From NCBI GenBank assembly GCA_040954595.2, contig CM082579.2, positions 7,130,001-7,194,000 on the forward strand: DNA of 64,000 bases, in the 5' to 3' direction. A model generated the notes under the pieces. It saw only the letters and a program-made list of their open reading frames with translations, did not search any database and was not told the origin of the DNA. Shown here piece after piece: positions 12,601 through 24,333 of this stretch. Origin of the DNA: Balanoglossus misakiensis (lineage: Eukaryota > Hemichordata). Each line of letters starts with the position of its first letter. The stretch's first letter is position 1. Made by a program: the position numbers and the translations under genes.

Positions 12601-15600
12601 CGACGCGCTGCTCTGGATCTGGGAGGGAGACACCTGCAGACTGGATGGAACTGGGGATGGGTGGGACGGGACTGGGGAGCGTGCCGGTGCATTGTGGGTA
12701 GGGACGGGTGACTGTGGCGATGACTGAACAGGGTAAGGAGAACTGGAATGTAGTGAGTGAGGTGAGTGACCCTGAGACGTTGACCTTGGAATTGGCGATG
12801 TCTGTAATAGAGGTTGTGTTACTGTAGTCTGGTATGGGCTGGATCCTCTTGCATAGGTTATCTCAATACTGGGTGTCGGCCTACAGGAATAAATTACAAA
12901 TTTTCATTTAGATTCACAGGAATCTAGTCTCATGAAATTAAAAAAATTAATTCTTGAGTACTTTCAGTTTGATTACGTTAATTAGTTTTTTTCTTCTCCA
13001 GCACCTAGAGAGTAATTTCTTAATATGGAATGTGTCTTCCCACAGTTTTTTCCTCAAAAACAACATACGATGTAGCAAAAAGAATCCTAATTTGTGATTC
13101 CACCACGGTTACTAGAAGAAGACGGTTAGGAAACTCTATTGTTCGGAAGGTGTGAACGAGGTGTTAGCTAGGAGAGTCCATGTCCGAACCGCTACGCGCG
13201 TTGATGACGTCACAGCTTGGGTTTGTGGCGTGGGTACGCTCTGGTGTGTTCCTGCACATTCCAGAAATTGCAGCCAAGAGAAGTGGATTTTATCGCTTGA
13301 ACAGATCGTACTGTTGGGTGAACGTCTTTTCTATTCTACGATGGGTATTTCATACAGATTCTTCCAGTTCTGAGGTCAAATTCTTGATTGTGTTTTATGA
13401 TGTCTAAATCATAAGAGCCTGATGGCGACTTTGGATGACCTAGCTAATTTTTGAACCCCTTCAACTGCCCTTTTTCGTCAAGAGTACATAGTCATTTTTT
13501 TTTTTACGAGTTCCATATATGCTTACGGAGTGCACGGTCATAGTCTGTTCGGGTTCGGGCACTCTGTAACCGCGATATCACTGCCCGTTCCGAGTGTTCC
13601 AATATTTCATTTTCTATCAACGTTTCTTGGGCTGGTTAACTATAAGTCCGTCACCGAAACAAAATTTCGTCTGATTACTACTCTATCAGTTACCATATGG
13701 TAGACTGTTATCTTTCGGCTTGGAAATTTACATTTTATATGGTTTAGTGGAAGCAAACGCACCAAACGCCGTGAATTAAAATAGTGGTCGTGAAAAGGAC
13801 ATTATTCCAAGATTCAAAATGGCGTCGAATTTTGAACCCGTAGAATTCAACTCTGATGGTCGCATTTCTGTTATTTTTTAATATATTTATATATTTTACT
13901 CCTTTTTGTAGTGCATGGGCTATTTCGTTAATTCCATGTGCCATATTTCGTCGAGATTTCATACGCATTTCGATAACCGTAGTACAATTGATGTATGGCG
14001 GCCATCTTGTTTGTTTTGGTTCGCATCGAATCTCTAGGGCTTGATTCAAGACAAATATTGTATGGCTTCACCACGTCCTTGAAAGTTCAAAATTGAGTAT
14101 GGTTTGCATTGGATTGTGGGGGGAATGACGTCATTTTTACCGAGCGGTCAGTTATTCTGTCTGTTTATTCGTACGGCCAGGCTCGTTAGCACCTGATATC
14201 TTTCGTTTACACTAAGTGTTTAACGAGGCGAGCATCTAACAATGGAGAAAAAATAGTTTCCTAACCGTCTTCTTCTAGTAACCGTGATTCCACTGACCTA
14301 AATTTCAACTGTGTTAATACAGCTTTGGCATCTTCATTGGTTACGTTGATCATATTTTCACCGTTGACCATCACCAGCTGGTCTCCAGGACGAAGACGTC
14401 CATCCTAATAGAAGGCAAGCAGGAAATCCATCACCATTCACATCCTGCAATGCTTTTTTTGTGCTCATCAAACATTAATTTATACATCCCAGGTATTTAT
14501 GCCTAGCAGCGGGATTAGCACACATTTTCTGAACGAGGTAAATAGTTTTTCAGAGCAGAATTTTCTTATAAAAAGACGGACAATTGGTAAAAGGAAAGTA
14601 CTGGTATTGTTGTTTCTTTTAATTGTTGATCAGCCACATATACATGTTTATGTTAATCACTATCAATAATGATCACCAACATTACAATATTACTCAATTG
14701 TAACTACCACTATTATTCTATTTATTTACACACTGTAATATCTTTTATTAACACCAATCATCACTCTTACCTTTTGACAATCTCCCCCTTCTAATATTTT
14801 GTCTACAAATACTCCAGGCCCTTCTGGCCGGTTGGTGCCACCTGTAACACTGAGCCCCAGCCCGGTGGTCCTGACTATGGAGATACGGTGGGCATTGTCC
14901 AACCTGTAAACAAGCATACCCACATTCATGTGTGATGGCCTGGATGAAACACAATATCTCACTGACCTGGCTGCTTATAAGCTCTCACTGATACCAGCAA
15001 ATGTACGTACATCATATAAATGGGCACAATTAGGAACAAGGGCACACATTTGCATATGATTACATCTTCTTCAAGTCATGCTTGGCCCGATAACAGGCTT
15101 TCAAATCTGTGTATGACCTCTACAGAGAACAATGATTTCAAACTACACACAACCCACATAAGAGAATTTTGTAAAATAAAGGGTTCAAAACTGCATTTTT
15201 GTGGACTCAAAGGCAGAAGTTGGGGGGGGGGGGCAAAAGTATGTGACCTCCCCCTTTAATGTTTTGAAAAATTTAGGTGACCCCCCCCCCCCCCCCCCCC
15301 CGCCGTAAAATCTGAACTGTCCCTTAGCACATTCATTCAGGCCCACAAAACTTCTTTCATCTTCATCACGTTTTTACATGTATTTGTGAATGAGACTTTG
15401 TGGAAGTACTTTACAGAGAGACAAGAAATTACATGTCATCGAATACTTCTGTATACGTATGAAAGAACCCACACGATTAAAAGTAATAATTCATTTTTTT
15501 CTCATCTCGGCATTTGTCAGCATGCAGTGATGGAAGCAAACAACTCTTTACCCAAGATTCTGTTATTAGCTTTTAAAAAAAATTAAAAAAAACTCCTTGT

Positions 15601-18600
15601 AATTGAAATGTGATACAGTGTATCTTCACTATGACGTCTGCGGCAAAACCTGCCAGGTGATTTGATGCTGGTTGGGAATACTGCAGTTTGTGATATTACA
15701 TACTCCAGCTAATTTTGTGAGTTACTGAATGAAGCATTATGTTAACAAACCTCATACAATGATTACTCTGTCCGGTAGTTTTCTAATTTACAAATGAATG
15801 AATCTCTAGTAAGTGGGGTAGAAGTTACCAGCCCACAATTGCTATTGCAATTCAATCCACTGTATAAACATGCAACATTCTCTTGTTGAATTCACTCTAA
15901 CTTTAGAGCAAAAGAAATACAATTCCTCATTGAAGAATAAAAAAACAGGGGCAAGCCTAATTCAAGAGTCACATGCCCACGTGCCAGGGATTCACGCAAC
16001 CATTCATCTCTTCCGAGAAAATCCTCATTGGGGGCATGGTGCCTCCATGTGAATGAAATGAACTCGGGGTTTATTATATCCACAGTCACGTGTTGACTCC
16101 AAGTTGGCCCTGCACACACAGATACATTGAAGACTTCAACATGAAGAGAGTAGAACCGCATGAAACTTGTGATTTACATCTGATGATGCACTGATTAATT
16201 CAGGTGACGTCACCATAATTTGTGCTCCAGGAAAAATTAGCTAAGAAAAGAAAACTATCCCAATCCCATTTTTCCCTTTCACACCAACAGACAAACATAA
16301 AGTCTCCTTCATGAGACAGGATCAGATTTTGACAATTTTCGCCGCTGTCTCTGACACCTTCAAAAAAATCCCAAGTGTCGTGTTAATAACTGTCAAGAGG
16401 TTCACGTGAAAACTGTCAAAGAGCATTGTGTGAAATGCAGGTGATGACCACCAGGAAGATTGTGTGAAGGACCATGTCTCAATGACAGCTGATTAGCGAC
16501 ATGTTTTTCTAACCCTAATGAGACTCTAGTGGCGGCCTTATATAAAACACTTTCACTGAGAAGGACATTTTGATCATGGGGTTGCATTAACTGTGTATGG
16601 GACCCATACCCACAGCCGAGACAAGACAACACACACCATTTAATTATAATGATGGAAAGATGTTGTTACTTACCTCTGGAGATCACTAGTAGGTGTTTTG
16701 TTGAACGGAGTGCGGACACTCTCTACAGTAGATTCTGATGATGATGTCACAACTTCGTTGACCGGTGTTCTACGTCCTGTTTTAAGGGAAAAGTATCACA
16801 ATGTTAAGTTTTTCCACACAGAAAACAGACCCTCCCCGGATTCGGATCAGAACACTTTTTACAGACCCTTTTTCCTTTCTCCAAAGTTGCCTCTCAGTGG
16901 CCACACTGAGTAAGGTCAGCATGATAGAGTCTGTATCATTTCACTGTGAAACAGTCACTGCATTGGTTTTACATAGCACAGAAAAATTCATTTCGCCCAT
17001 CGGATTTTATCAATGTTCACATAATGAACCATTCAATTTGTTCCTGGGAAGTTTTCCCAATCTGAAGGACTGCGAAATTTTATTACAAAGTGGAAAAAGT
17101 TATCAGGAATAGATATTTATTTGCTATGCATGCATAACAGTCAGTTTGGAATACATCACAAAATGGCTGACACTTTGAGCGTGGATATGACATTTCAAGT
17201 GACCTTGGTGATCGCACTTCTCTCTTACAAAACCCTGAAGAGAAAGAGAGTTGGATGGAAATTAAGGTGGGATTTCCAGATGTCACGAAAGCTGAAGTTG
17301 CAGTTGTTGCCATGACAATATCATTTGATGAACACTTCAACATTCACAATCATTCTTAAACATTAAATCAATACTTGATAATTGCCATCTGTACTCCCCC
17401 CATTCTCAAGGTTCCTGTGGGCTGTTGTTTGCTATATTTAGATTGTATTAATACGGGAAAAGTGGCATTTGAACTTGTTAAATCAGGCCACAGCATGGAC
17501 CCTACATTAAACTTGACAAATTCTTCAAAACAAGACCTATGGGGCAATGTATATATTCAGTCTTCCCACAGAAGGTATTGAACTCACCCCCAACTTGTAC
17601 AGTACAATATGCCACCCATGCCCATTGAACGACCATATTTTGTGAATCACCTGATTACATTTTGTGAGTGCTACATAGTAACCGTACCTTGATCCATTGA
17701 GACCGATGTTGATGCTGCCATAGAAGACATTGATCGGACATCCGAATATGAACTGCTGGTACAACTGTAGTTTTCTTGGCTTTCACAAAGGTCTGCATAT
17801 TCTTGACTGAGAAGGAAGTGTACATGAAATATAAACAATCTAGAAAGATCTGACAAACACCAATATCATTTTTGTTCCCAATCTGGTGGAAAAATACTTT
17901 CCAGAGTAAAACAAATCAGCAACATGACAAATTCATACAACATTTATTAAACTTGTAATTTTTTGTGATATTTCATTTTTTGCTTGATACAGGGTGAGGA
18001 ATCTAAAACTTAAGTACAACAAACTACCATCCTGAAAAACAATGAACTGTTCTTTCCTTGCAAACAAGATGCCTGTGACAACATTGTTCAGCATGGTGTA
18101 CATGTTACTGAGGTTCCCAGTCATTTTACAGGGATTCCCCTTGGTGTATCAATGCAGTCATATTGATGGGTAAGCATACAGAAATGTTACCAGGGCTCTC
18201 AAATCACTGGTCTATATTCGCCAACCTAAAAAAAACCACTGACTATACACTTTCTCATGTACAAATTGATGCATCATACAATGAATTTCAAGACTGCCTT
18301 AGAACTGCACGTGGATACATGGGACGGTTGCTTATGCAAGCTGGCATGGCTGACACTGTGACCTTTGGAAATAAGGTCGAGTGAGCAACTTCTCCGAAGA
18401 CTGACCATCTGACGTTATGAAGTGGTTGTTGGGGGAAAAAATGAAGTGCTTTACTCACTTGGTTTGTGAATTACGCAGAACGGACAGAGTGACGTGATTG
18501 GTGGCTGATGCACTTCTCAGCATTGACACAGCTCTGAAATCAAAAGATGAGAACATATAAATTATCCTCCATACACTATACACAAAACAATGGCTTTGGG

Positions 18601-20434
18601 ATATAGATTTTATTGGTATCATAATATCATCTTCGCCAAAACTATGTAAAACGTAACAACAAAATTTCTGTAATGCTAAAATCTCCTACAAGCATTTGAA
18701 TTTATTGTATCAGCATATATACCTCAGACACTTCTTGGGGTAATACTCATTTCATTCTCATGATGGCCACTGGGGGCAGTACCAGTACATCAAACATAAA
18801 CTCTCGATCTTCACAACATATAGTAAACAGCACTTATGGTTGCAGAAAATTGAACTGAAGAAAACTCACTACAATGTACTTACTTGTCATTTGTAACTCC
18901 GACCAAACTTTCTCCATTCACCGACAGAATCTGATCACCTTCTTGTAATCTGCCTGCAGTGTCAACAGACACAAAACATTTCAGAGACTTTTCACAGATT
19001 AAAAGTGTCAATATTGTTGTCATACCATTGTCACAAGAGGGCGCTCATCACATGACAGTAAAATCTACTGTACTGCATCTTATAACCACACTTTTAGATG
19101 ACAAACTTACCATCGGCGGCAGCTAGACCACCGACCAACACTCTCCTCACATAGATACCATAACCTCGGGCACTACGACCTTCGTTACGTCCACCAATTA
19201 CTTTGATACCTGGAAGAATATGGATTCTATCTTCAAAAACCAGTCACCCTTGCTTTTAACCAGGTTAAGTCCCTGAAATATTACTGTTCCACTCACTAAT
19301 ACACAATTCATGCACATTATTAACGTGCCCTGTTCTTGAACCAATCAGCCCTACTGTTGCCTGATATAGATATGCTATGATCTTACCTAGCCCACTCTTG
19401 CAATTATCAAAGACAATGGTCTCTGAATCAGAGGTATCACTGGTAATGCTTGCTGCGAATGGCTCATTTCCACGGAGAGATGCAACACTACGGGATAATG
19501 AAAAGAGAAGACAAAGTTACTGGTAGTCTCATCAGTACCGTTGTCATGGAAACACACAGAATGTGTTCAGTTCAACTAAAACCCAAAAGAGGAGGGTTTT
19601 TGTTTATTTTGATTTTGTAGCATAAGCAATATTTCATATATATTACATTTGTATTGAATACCTGGTCAAACAGAGACATACGGTATGCAATTTTCATGTT
19701 CCAGTAATTACTGTGAATAGATGACTACTAGAAGTGGCTATGTGGACACGTCGAATGAATAGAAATTTGTGCCTAGTAACTACTGTCTTTGAGAAAACAC
19801 TAGTCTATACATCTGATACATGTACCGTACTAATGTACATTGCAAGAACTAGGCTATTATCTGGAAGAGCATCGGAAACAATCTCACTGCTAAATTATGA
19901 CTGACTTTTCAATAAATGAAAGGTGTTGCAAACTGACCCTGGAAATGAATTGCAATGTCACTATGTCAATTTCGATGGAAGACTAGTTAACCAAAGTAAG
20001 CTTTGTTGTGTGAATGTGTATTCACATAGAGCCTCAAAGGGACAAATATTTTCAGTGGTCTGTCAGATACCATAGCGACCGGGTTAGTGGAAATGCATCT
20101 CTTTGTTGTGATGTGATCTGCAAAGAGATTACCACAACAAACCTGTTGCATTTCAATTAAAATGTTCAACATGTGAGTTGCATTTACCATGGTCTCTCCC
20201 TTTCGCAACAATCCGACAAACACTTATTCCGTACAAAGCTATTAACTGAGGCTTTGAATGGTCTTTGACAACTGTACAAGTCCCTTGTAACCTATTTTTT
20301 TGCACACTGGATGACATATGGATGGCCTACAATGTGACATAGCTAAAATCAATACTTGTGTATGGTTGCTAGTTATTGTAAACTCATAATCCTTACCTCG
20401 ACATTGTGTCGGTCAAAACAATTGTAGCAGACAT
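6601..20434 (-). CDS. STXBP4: Syntaxin-binding protein 4 (synip) orthologue, two PDZ domains plus WW
   Basis: The 22 coding exons on the minus strand are 20434-20397, 19487-19387, 19209-19111, 18953-18884, 18533-18459, 17806-17688, 16776-16674, 14903-14771, 14404-14298, 12880-12549, 11058-10945, 10793-10624, 10461-10365, 10091-9964, 9684-9592, 9319-9254, 8982-8809, 8593-8474, 8374-8328, 8077-7920, 7280-7223 and 6742-6601. They have GT-AG borders, closing phases and total 847 residues, ending in TAG at 6603-6601. Domains: PDZ1 about 36-125 (GLGIKVIGG), PDZ2 about 208-295 (GLGLSVTGG, then GRLRPGDQL), a Ser/Pro/Gln-rich stretch about 285-390, an EF-hand-like segment about 475-530, coiled coil about 575-720, and WW with W787, W809 and P812. 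PDZ2 through WW follows vertebrate STXBP4 (about 553 residues); PDZ1 is extra. Vertebrate STXBP4 binds syntaxin-4 and restrains insulin-stimulated GLUT4 vesicle fusion. The start exon has an acceptor just upstream of its ATG (CAG, plus strand 20442-20444), so a non-coding first exon lies further right. Confidence 0.93.
7656..7793 (+). repeat. Four spaced copies of TGCAT(T/G)(G/A)TGGG in an STXBP4 intron
   Basis: TGCATTGTGGGAA occurs at 7656-7668 and 7733-7745, and TGCATGATGGG at 7701-7711 and 7781-7791. The motif resembles the CCCANNATGCA core of ZNF143/THAP11-type sites read in reverse; two copies also contain TGTGGGAA, a Su(H)/RBPJ-like site. It may be a decayed tandem repeat or a regulatory cluster in the intron before the WW exons. 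Confidence 0.45.
13097..14293. mobile_element. Non-autonomous DNA transposon, 32 bp TIRs, 7 bp target duplication
   Basis: The element spans 13104-14286 (1,183 bp). Its first 32 bases (13104-13135, starting CACGGTTACTAG) and last 32 bases (14255-14286) are perfect inverted complements. The direct repeat ATTCCAC flanks it at 13097-13103 and 14287-14293. No transposase ORF is visible inside. It sits in the STXBP4 intron after the second PDZ2 exon, starting at intron base +12, so the donor GTCAGT is intact. A 7 bp duplication with about 31 bp TIRs recalls the P superfamily, but assignment is open. Confidence 0.85.
15281..15301 (+). repeat. C homopolymer run (about 21 bases)
   Basis: An uninterrupted C run lies in an STXBP4 intron, preceded at about 15222-15231 by a G run, so the pair could fold back or form G-quadruplex/i-motif structures. 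Its length is prone to sequencing error. Confidence 0.9.
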
Positions 20435-21332
20435 TTTAAAACCTGTAACATAAAAGGAGACAATGACACAAATTATGAGAAAAGAAAATGTGATTGTCAA
20501 AGTAGCAGGGATAAAATCAATCTACTTCTAATTGCATGCAGTCTGTAATTGGTCAAGCAGAGGTAAACTGTCACAACACTTATTTTTGGATGAAAGAATA
20601 ATTGTGTACAGTTCCTCAAAGCGACCATTCCCTACAAAACCAGATGGCTAAAACATCACAGCAAGGGGTAAAAGGGATTTTGTTGGAGTTTCACAGATCA
20701 CCTTAACAAAAGGAGCACACATTAGATTTGGCACATTCCTTGACTCAAGGGGTTTATGCTTGACTGAACCGAACACAACACTGTCTAAGAAGCATGCACA
20801 GGCCACCATTGCCAAATGTCTACAACAATAACTTCATGACCTGGCTTGACCTTCACGGGTCATTCCTGATCACGTTTCATGAAGTTATATTGTACTGACA
20901 TATGTATATGTGACACATTAACTACTGGGTTTTAAAGTCATGACACATATTTTTTTACAAATTGAGAATGAGGTCAGATTTATCTCAAGCAGCATCATGC
21001 TTGTCTGAGGGTGACGAGAGTGAGTTTTAGATTGTTGACAGTTGACTATCTCTTGTGTTTTGTTCAAGTTGTTGTTCAAGTATGAACTGCTGGTAGGTAG
21101 TATCTTGATTTTGCACTGGGGCAACTCAGTGTCTTATCTGTTAAGTACAGAATGTGGAATATTATGGTACCACAGAAAACTCACTGCAACTTTCCATTTG
21201 GGTCAACTAGTAGTAGAAACAACATTGGTACAAGCTGCTTTCACAAAGAAAATGTGTTGAATATTTGGTTGTTCTAATAAATTTGGAATGATTATTAAAA
21301 GATCAAGCAAAACCTGGCTATTAGTTGCCTAT
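20435..21332. other. Upstream flank or 5' intron of STXBP4
   Basis: No coding exon is seen. The acceptor-like CAG just before the STXBP4 start exon implies that this stretch is intronic on the minus strand, with the promoter further right. The ORF fragments show no family similarity. Confidence 0.45.
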
Positions 21333-21341
21333 CTATAATAG

Positions 21342-21958
21342 TCCATGGGCCAGACAAGAATTTGGTATCAGAAAGATGGACAAAGCCTCATGTGGTTTTT
21401 TGGAAAGGCCTATATCTCTAGATTATGAATTGGGGTGATAGCCCTGCCTATCGAGTAGCTTTCTGCATTTTTCCCCTCAAAAACTAATGTAAGAACATAA
21501 AAATTTCCGACCCAAATTTTGGGGGTAGGGGAACTTTAAATTGCTGTAACTCCAGCAAAACTAAAGCCAGAACAGTCATTTACCACTCAAATTGTGTGTT
21601 TTTTAGAACTCTACCAATATAATATATTTTAGTGGTAATCCGTTTTGAATTGAGGTCAATAGAGGTCAAAAGGTCATGAAATTTGGGTCATTCTGAAAAT
21701 TTGTAGTATGACTATTTCTTGAACGATTTTTTTGAACGTAAGTCTTTAAATGTCATTTAGAAGATAAAATACTCTCCCAGAATCTATTTCAAACCAATAG
21801 AAAACCTTATTATTCATTTATGACTAGAAAAACACAAATAAGGAGAAACGACAGAAAGACATCCAATTTTCCACTCAGTTTTAAGGGTAGGGGAAACTTA
21901 AGTTCTTGTAACTCCGGCAAAAATAAAGCCAGAACAGTCATCTAACACTCAAATTGTG
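21342..21958. repeat. Left terminal inverted repeat of the Academ-like element
   Basis: About 617 bp, nearly identical to the reverse complement of 27402-28028. It lacks roughly a dozen bases near the tip relative to the right end. It contains the direct repeat AGGTCA-N4-AGGTCA-N2-AGGTCA at 21653-21676. A diverged second copy of its inner part follows, offset by about 362 bp (compare 21523 and 21885), with a matching half-site block at 22018-22041. Confidence 0.9.
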
Positions 21959-22251
21959 AAGTTTGAAGCATTCTATCGAATGATACAACTTTATGTCAGT
22001 TATCTGTAAAACAACAAAGGTCAACAAAGGTCAAAAGGTAAAAAAATTGGGCCATCAGTGCCCAAAATTGGCCGTATGACCATTTCTCACATTATTTTAT
22101 TGACTTCATGGTATCAAATGTATTAAAGAAAGATAAAATACTGTAGCAGAAGCTATTTTAAACCAAGTGAAGTCATATATAAAAGAAAATAGAAACCATG
22201 TAGTTATATATTTTCTTCTTGGTGTCAAATTTCATTTGTTCTGCACCTTTT

Positions 22252-24333
22252 TTAATCGACATCAGGATCACAGTCCATATCAGAACAGTCAGAATCATTC
22301 TCAAATGTTTCGTCGTCAACCTTTTGATTGTCACATGTCTGTAAGCGGCACATGTAAGTGCATTTGAGGCCATTTACCATACATGGGCAATCTCCGTGTA
22401 CACATTTTCTCTTGCACTGGCATGCCAGAAGCTCCAGTACAGCATCAGGAGCCACCTGTCCGTGTATCCAATCCAAGTCAAGGCCCCCATCAGCTCTATG
22501 TAGCCATCCATGGCCATTTGGTTCAGGAATGTCAGGCATTGGTAGCAAAGCCCTCTTCCATACCCCAGCTTGAAAATTTGCACGTTCTATGTGTTGCTTG
22601 AGACTGTCCCCACAAGGAGGGAGTGTGCTGGAATCAACTTCTCCTCTCTTTGATAGAAAGATTTCATGACGGAGAATGTTCACGTCACATGTTTTTGAAG
22701 AAGCAGCATACATGCGACACGTGAACTCTTCCAATTTTTTAATTATCGATTGATCCACATTCCAGGATGTCCCAAGCTGTATAAATGCATCAATTGCCAC
22801 TTCATCCTTTGTCAATTTTTTCCATGGTCCTGTCTTCCCTCGGCCAGCAAATGCACTTACGGAATCACAGCCTGTAAATGCATGGAATGCTATCAAAGCC
22901 TGCGACAACTTATCACCTAACACTATCCGCAATTTCCCTATGTCCATGTATCTTACTCTAGCTTTGGTTCCTCTTTTCTGATACAGGGAAGCACGGATTT
23001 CCTTTGAAAATGCTATGCAGAGTATAAATACGTCAGTGTCCTCGGACACAATTATGACTGACGTATATCCATGGTCAGATGCATGCTTTGCATGCAGAAG
23101 CATCCTTGTGTCTGCTTCTTCTTGAGAGGAAATCAGATCATCAACCAGGGACACTCCCGTCTGATCAATGCGAAAACACTGAATACCACATGTAACAAAC
23201 AGTGTTTTTTTGTCAATGATAGATCTGCTCTGCTCCGACATCCATTCTTCTGTGATGAATGCAATGAGCATGGTCTTGTTTTGGGCCTCTGAGAGGAAAC
23301 TTCGCCACTGTTTGACCTTATGACCTGCAGCAATACTTTTGAACTTTACACCAGTCCCAGAGCCTCGATTCACTCGTTCTGCATCTTTAATTGAACCTTC
23401 TTGATAAACATCAAACACAACATCAACCCTGTCACTTTTGTCTCCTTCTCGAAGAACTCTCTTCAATACAGTCTTAGCAATGTCACCAAATGTTTTTTGG
23501 TTACCTTCCACTTTCTGCACAATGCTCATACCATCAACAATGCATGCCGATTTTTCAGAGAAAACTTCAAGCACTGGGACATTCTGCGCTATGTCGTTCA
23601 TGAAATTTGCCTTGTTAGTTTTTCTGAGTGACCCATCCGCATTGGCCAGTGCCCAGGGAACTGGGCCAAGTGGATGACTTAGAACCTGTTGCATCTCAAG
23701 TTGCCTTGTCTCAGCAACAACAATGATATGTCCAAAGAGATTCCTGTCAGCTTTAAGGACTATTTCTTTTCCTTTGCGCATCACTTTCTTTGCGTACACA
23801 TCAGTGAAGGTCTTCAATTTCTGCTTCTTCAGTGTGGCAAAGAAGTCAACTGTACCCATTTCAAGACGTTTAGTTCTGAATTCCTTGAATGCCTCTTCGC
23901 CAACCTTTAAAGCATTCATCAGATCATCTGCAATTTCAGTGGGTGGCATAGCTGCTGTGGCCAGATTTATGAGGCTGTTTTGGTCAGACCTGAATGGGTT
24001 AATCCAGCTTTCCTCCATCAGGTTGACAAGGGACTGGACGTCTGACTCGTCCTTTAATATCCTGGTGTGTTGTAAATCTGAGTGGTTCAATTGAGAGCCC
24101 GCAAGGCCAACCATTTCCCTTAGCTGTCTAAGAAAGAGGCTCCTGTATTCAGCATTCAGATAGTACTTCTGCACAGCCCCACTTTTCAAACTGAAACCTT
24201 TTGTACCACCAGCAGTTTGGGTGTCCTTATTGATGGTTTCTTCGATGGTTTGATCAAAAGGTATCTTGCCAAAGGGATTGCTTGGACCAAGTTGTACTGA
24301 AATTTCCTCCATGCATGAAGTGTTGATACACAT
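22252..24333 (-). pseudogene. Transposase C-terminal half: XPG/FEN-like nuclease and eight-cysteine module
   Basis: An open frame of 693 codons (the usable frame starts near 24305). It shows four Asp/Glu motifs in the order expected for an XPG/FEN-like nuclease: VDG about 23545, EEADT about 23125, SEDTD about 23040 and GCDSVSAF about 22855. Near the C-terminus eight cysteines are packed in about 30 residues (CQCKRKC, GDCPC, then CTYMC and C), around 22335-22425. It overlaps the upstream ORF by 80 bp in another frame, and its own ATG lies inside that overlap, so it is more likely the 3' half of one split gene than an independent gene. If so, this copy is disabled unless frameshifting or splicing joins the halves. 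Confidence 0.8.

Noticed and set aside
15976-15981. CACGTG E-box in an STXBP4 intron
   Set aside because: A single isolated site with no promoter context.
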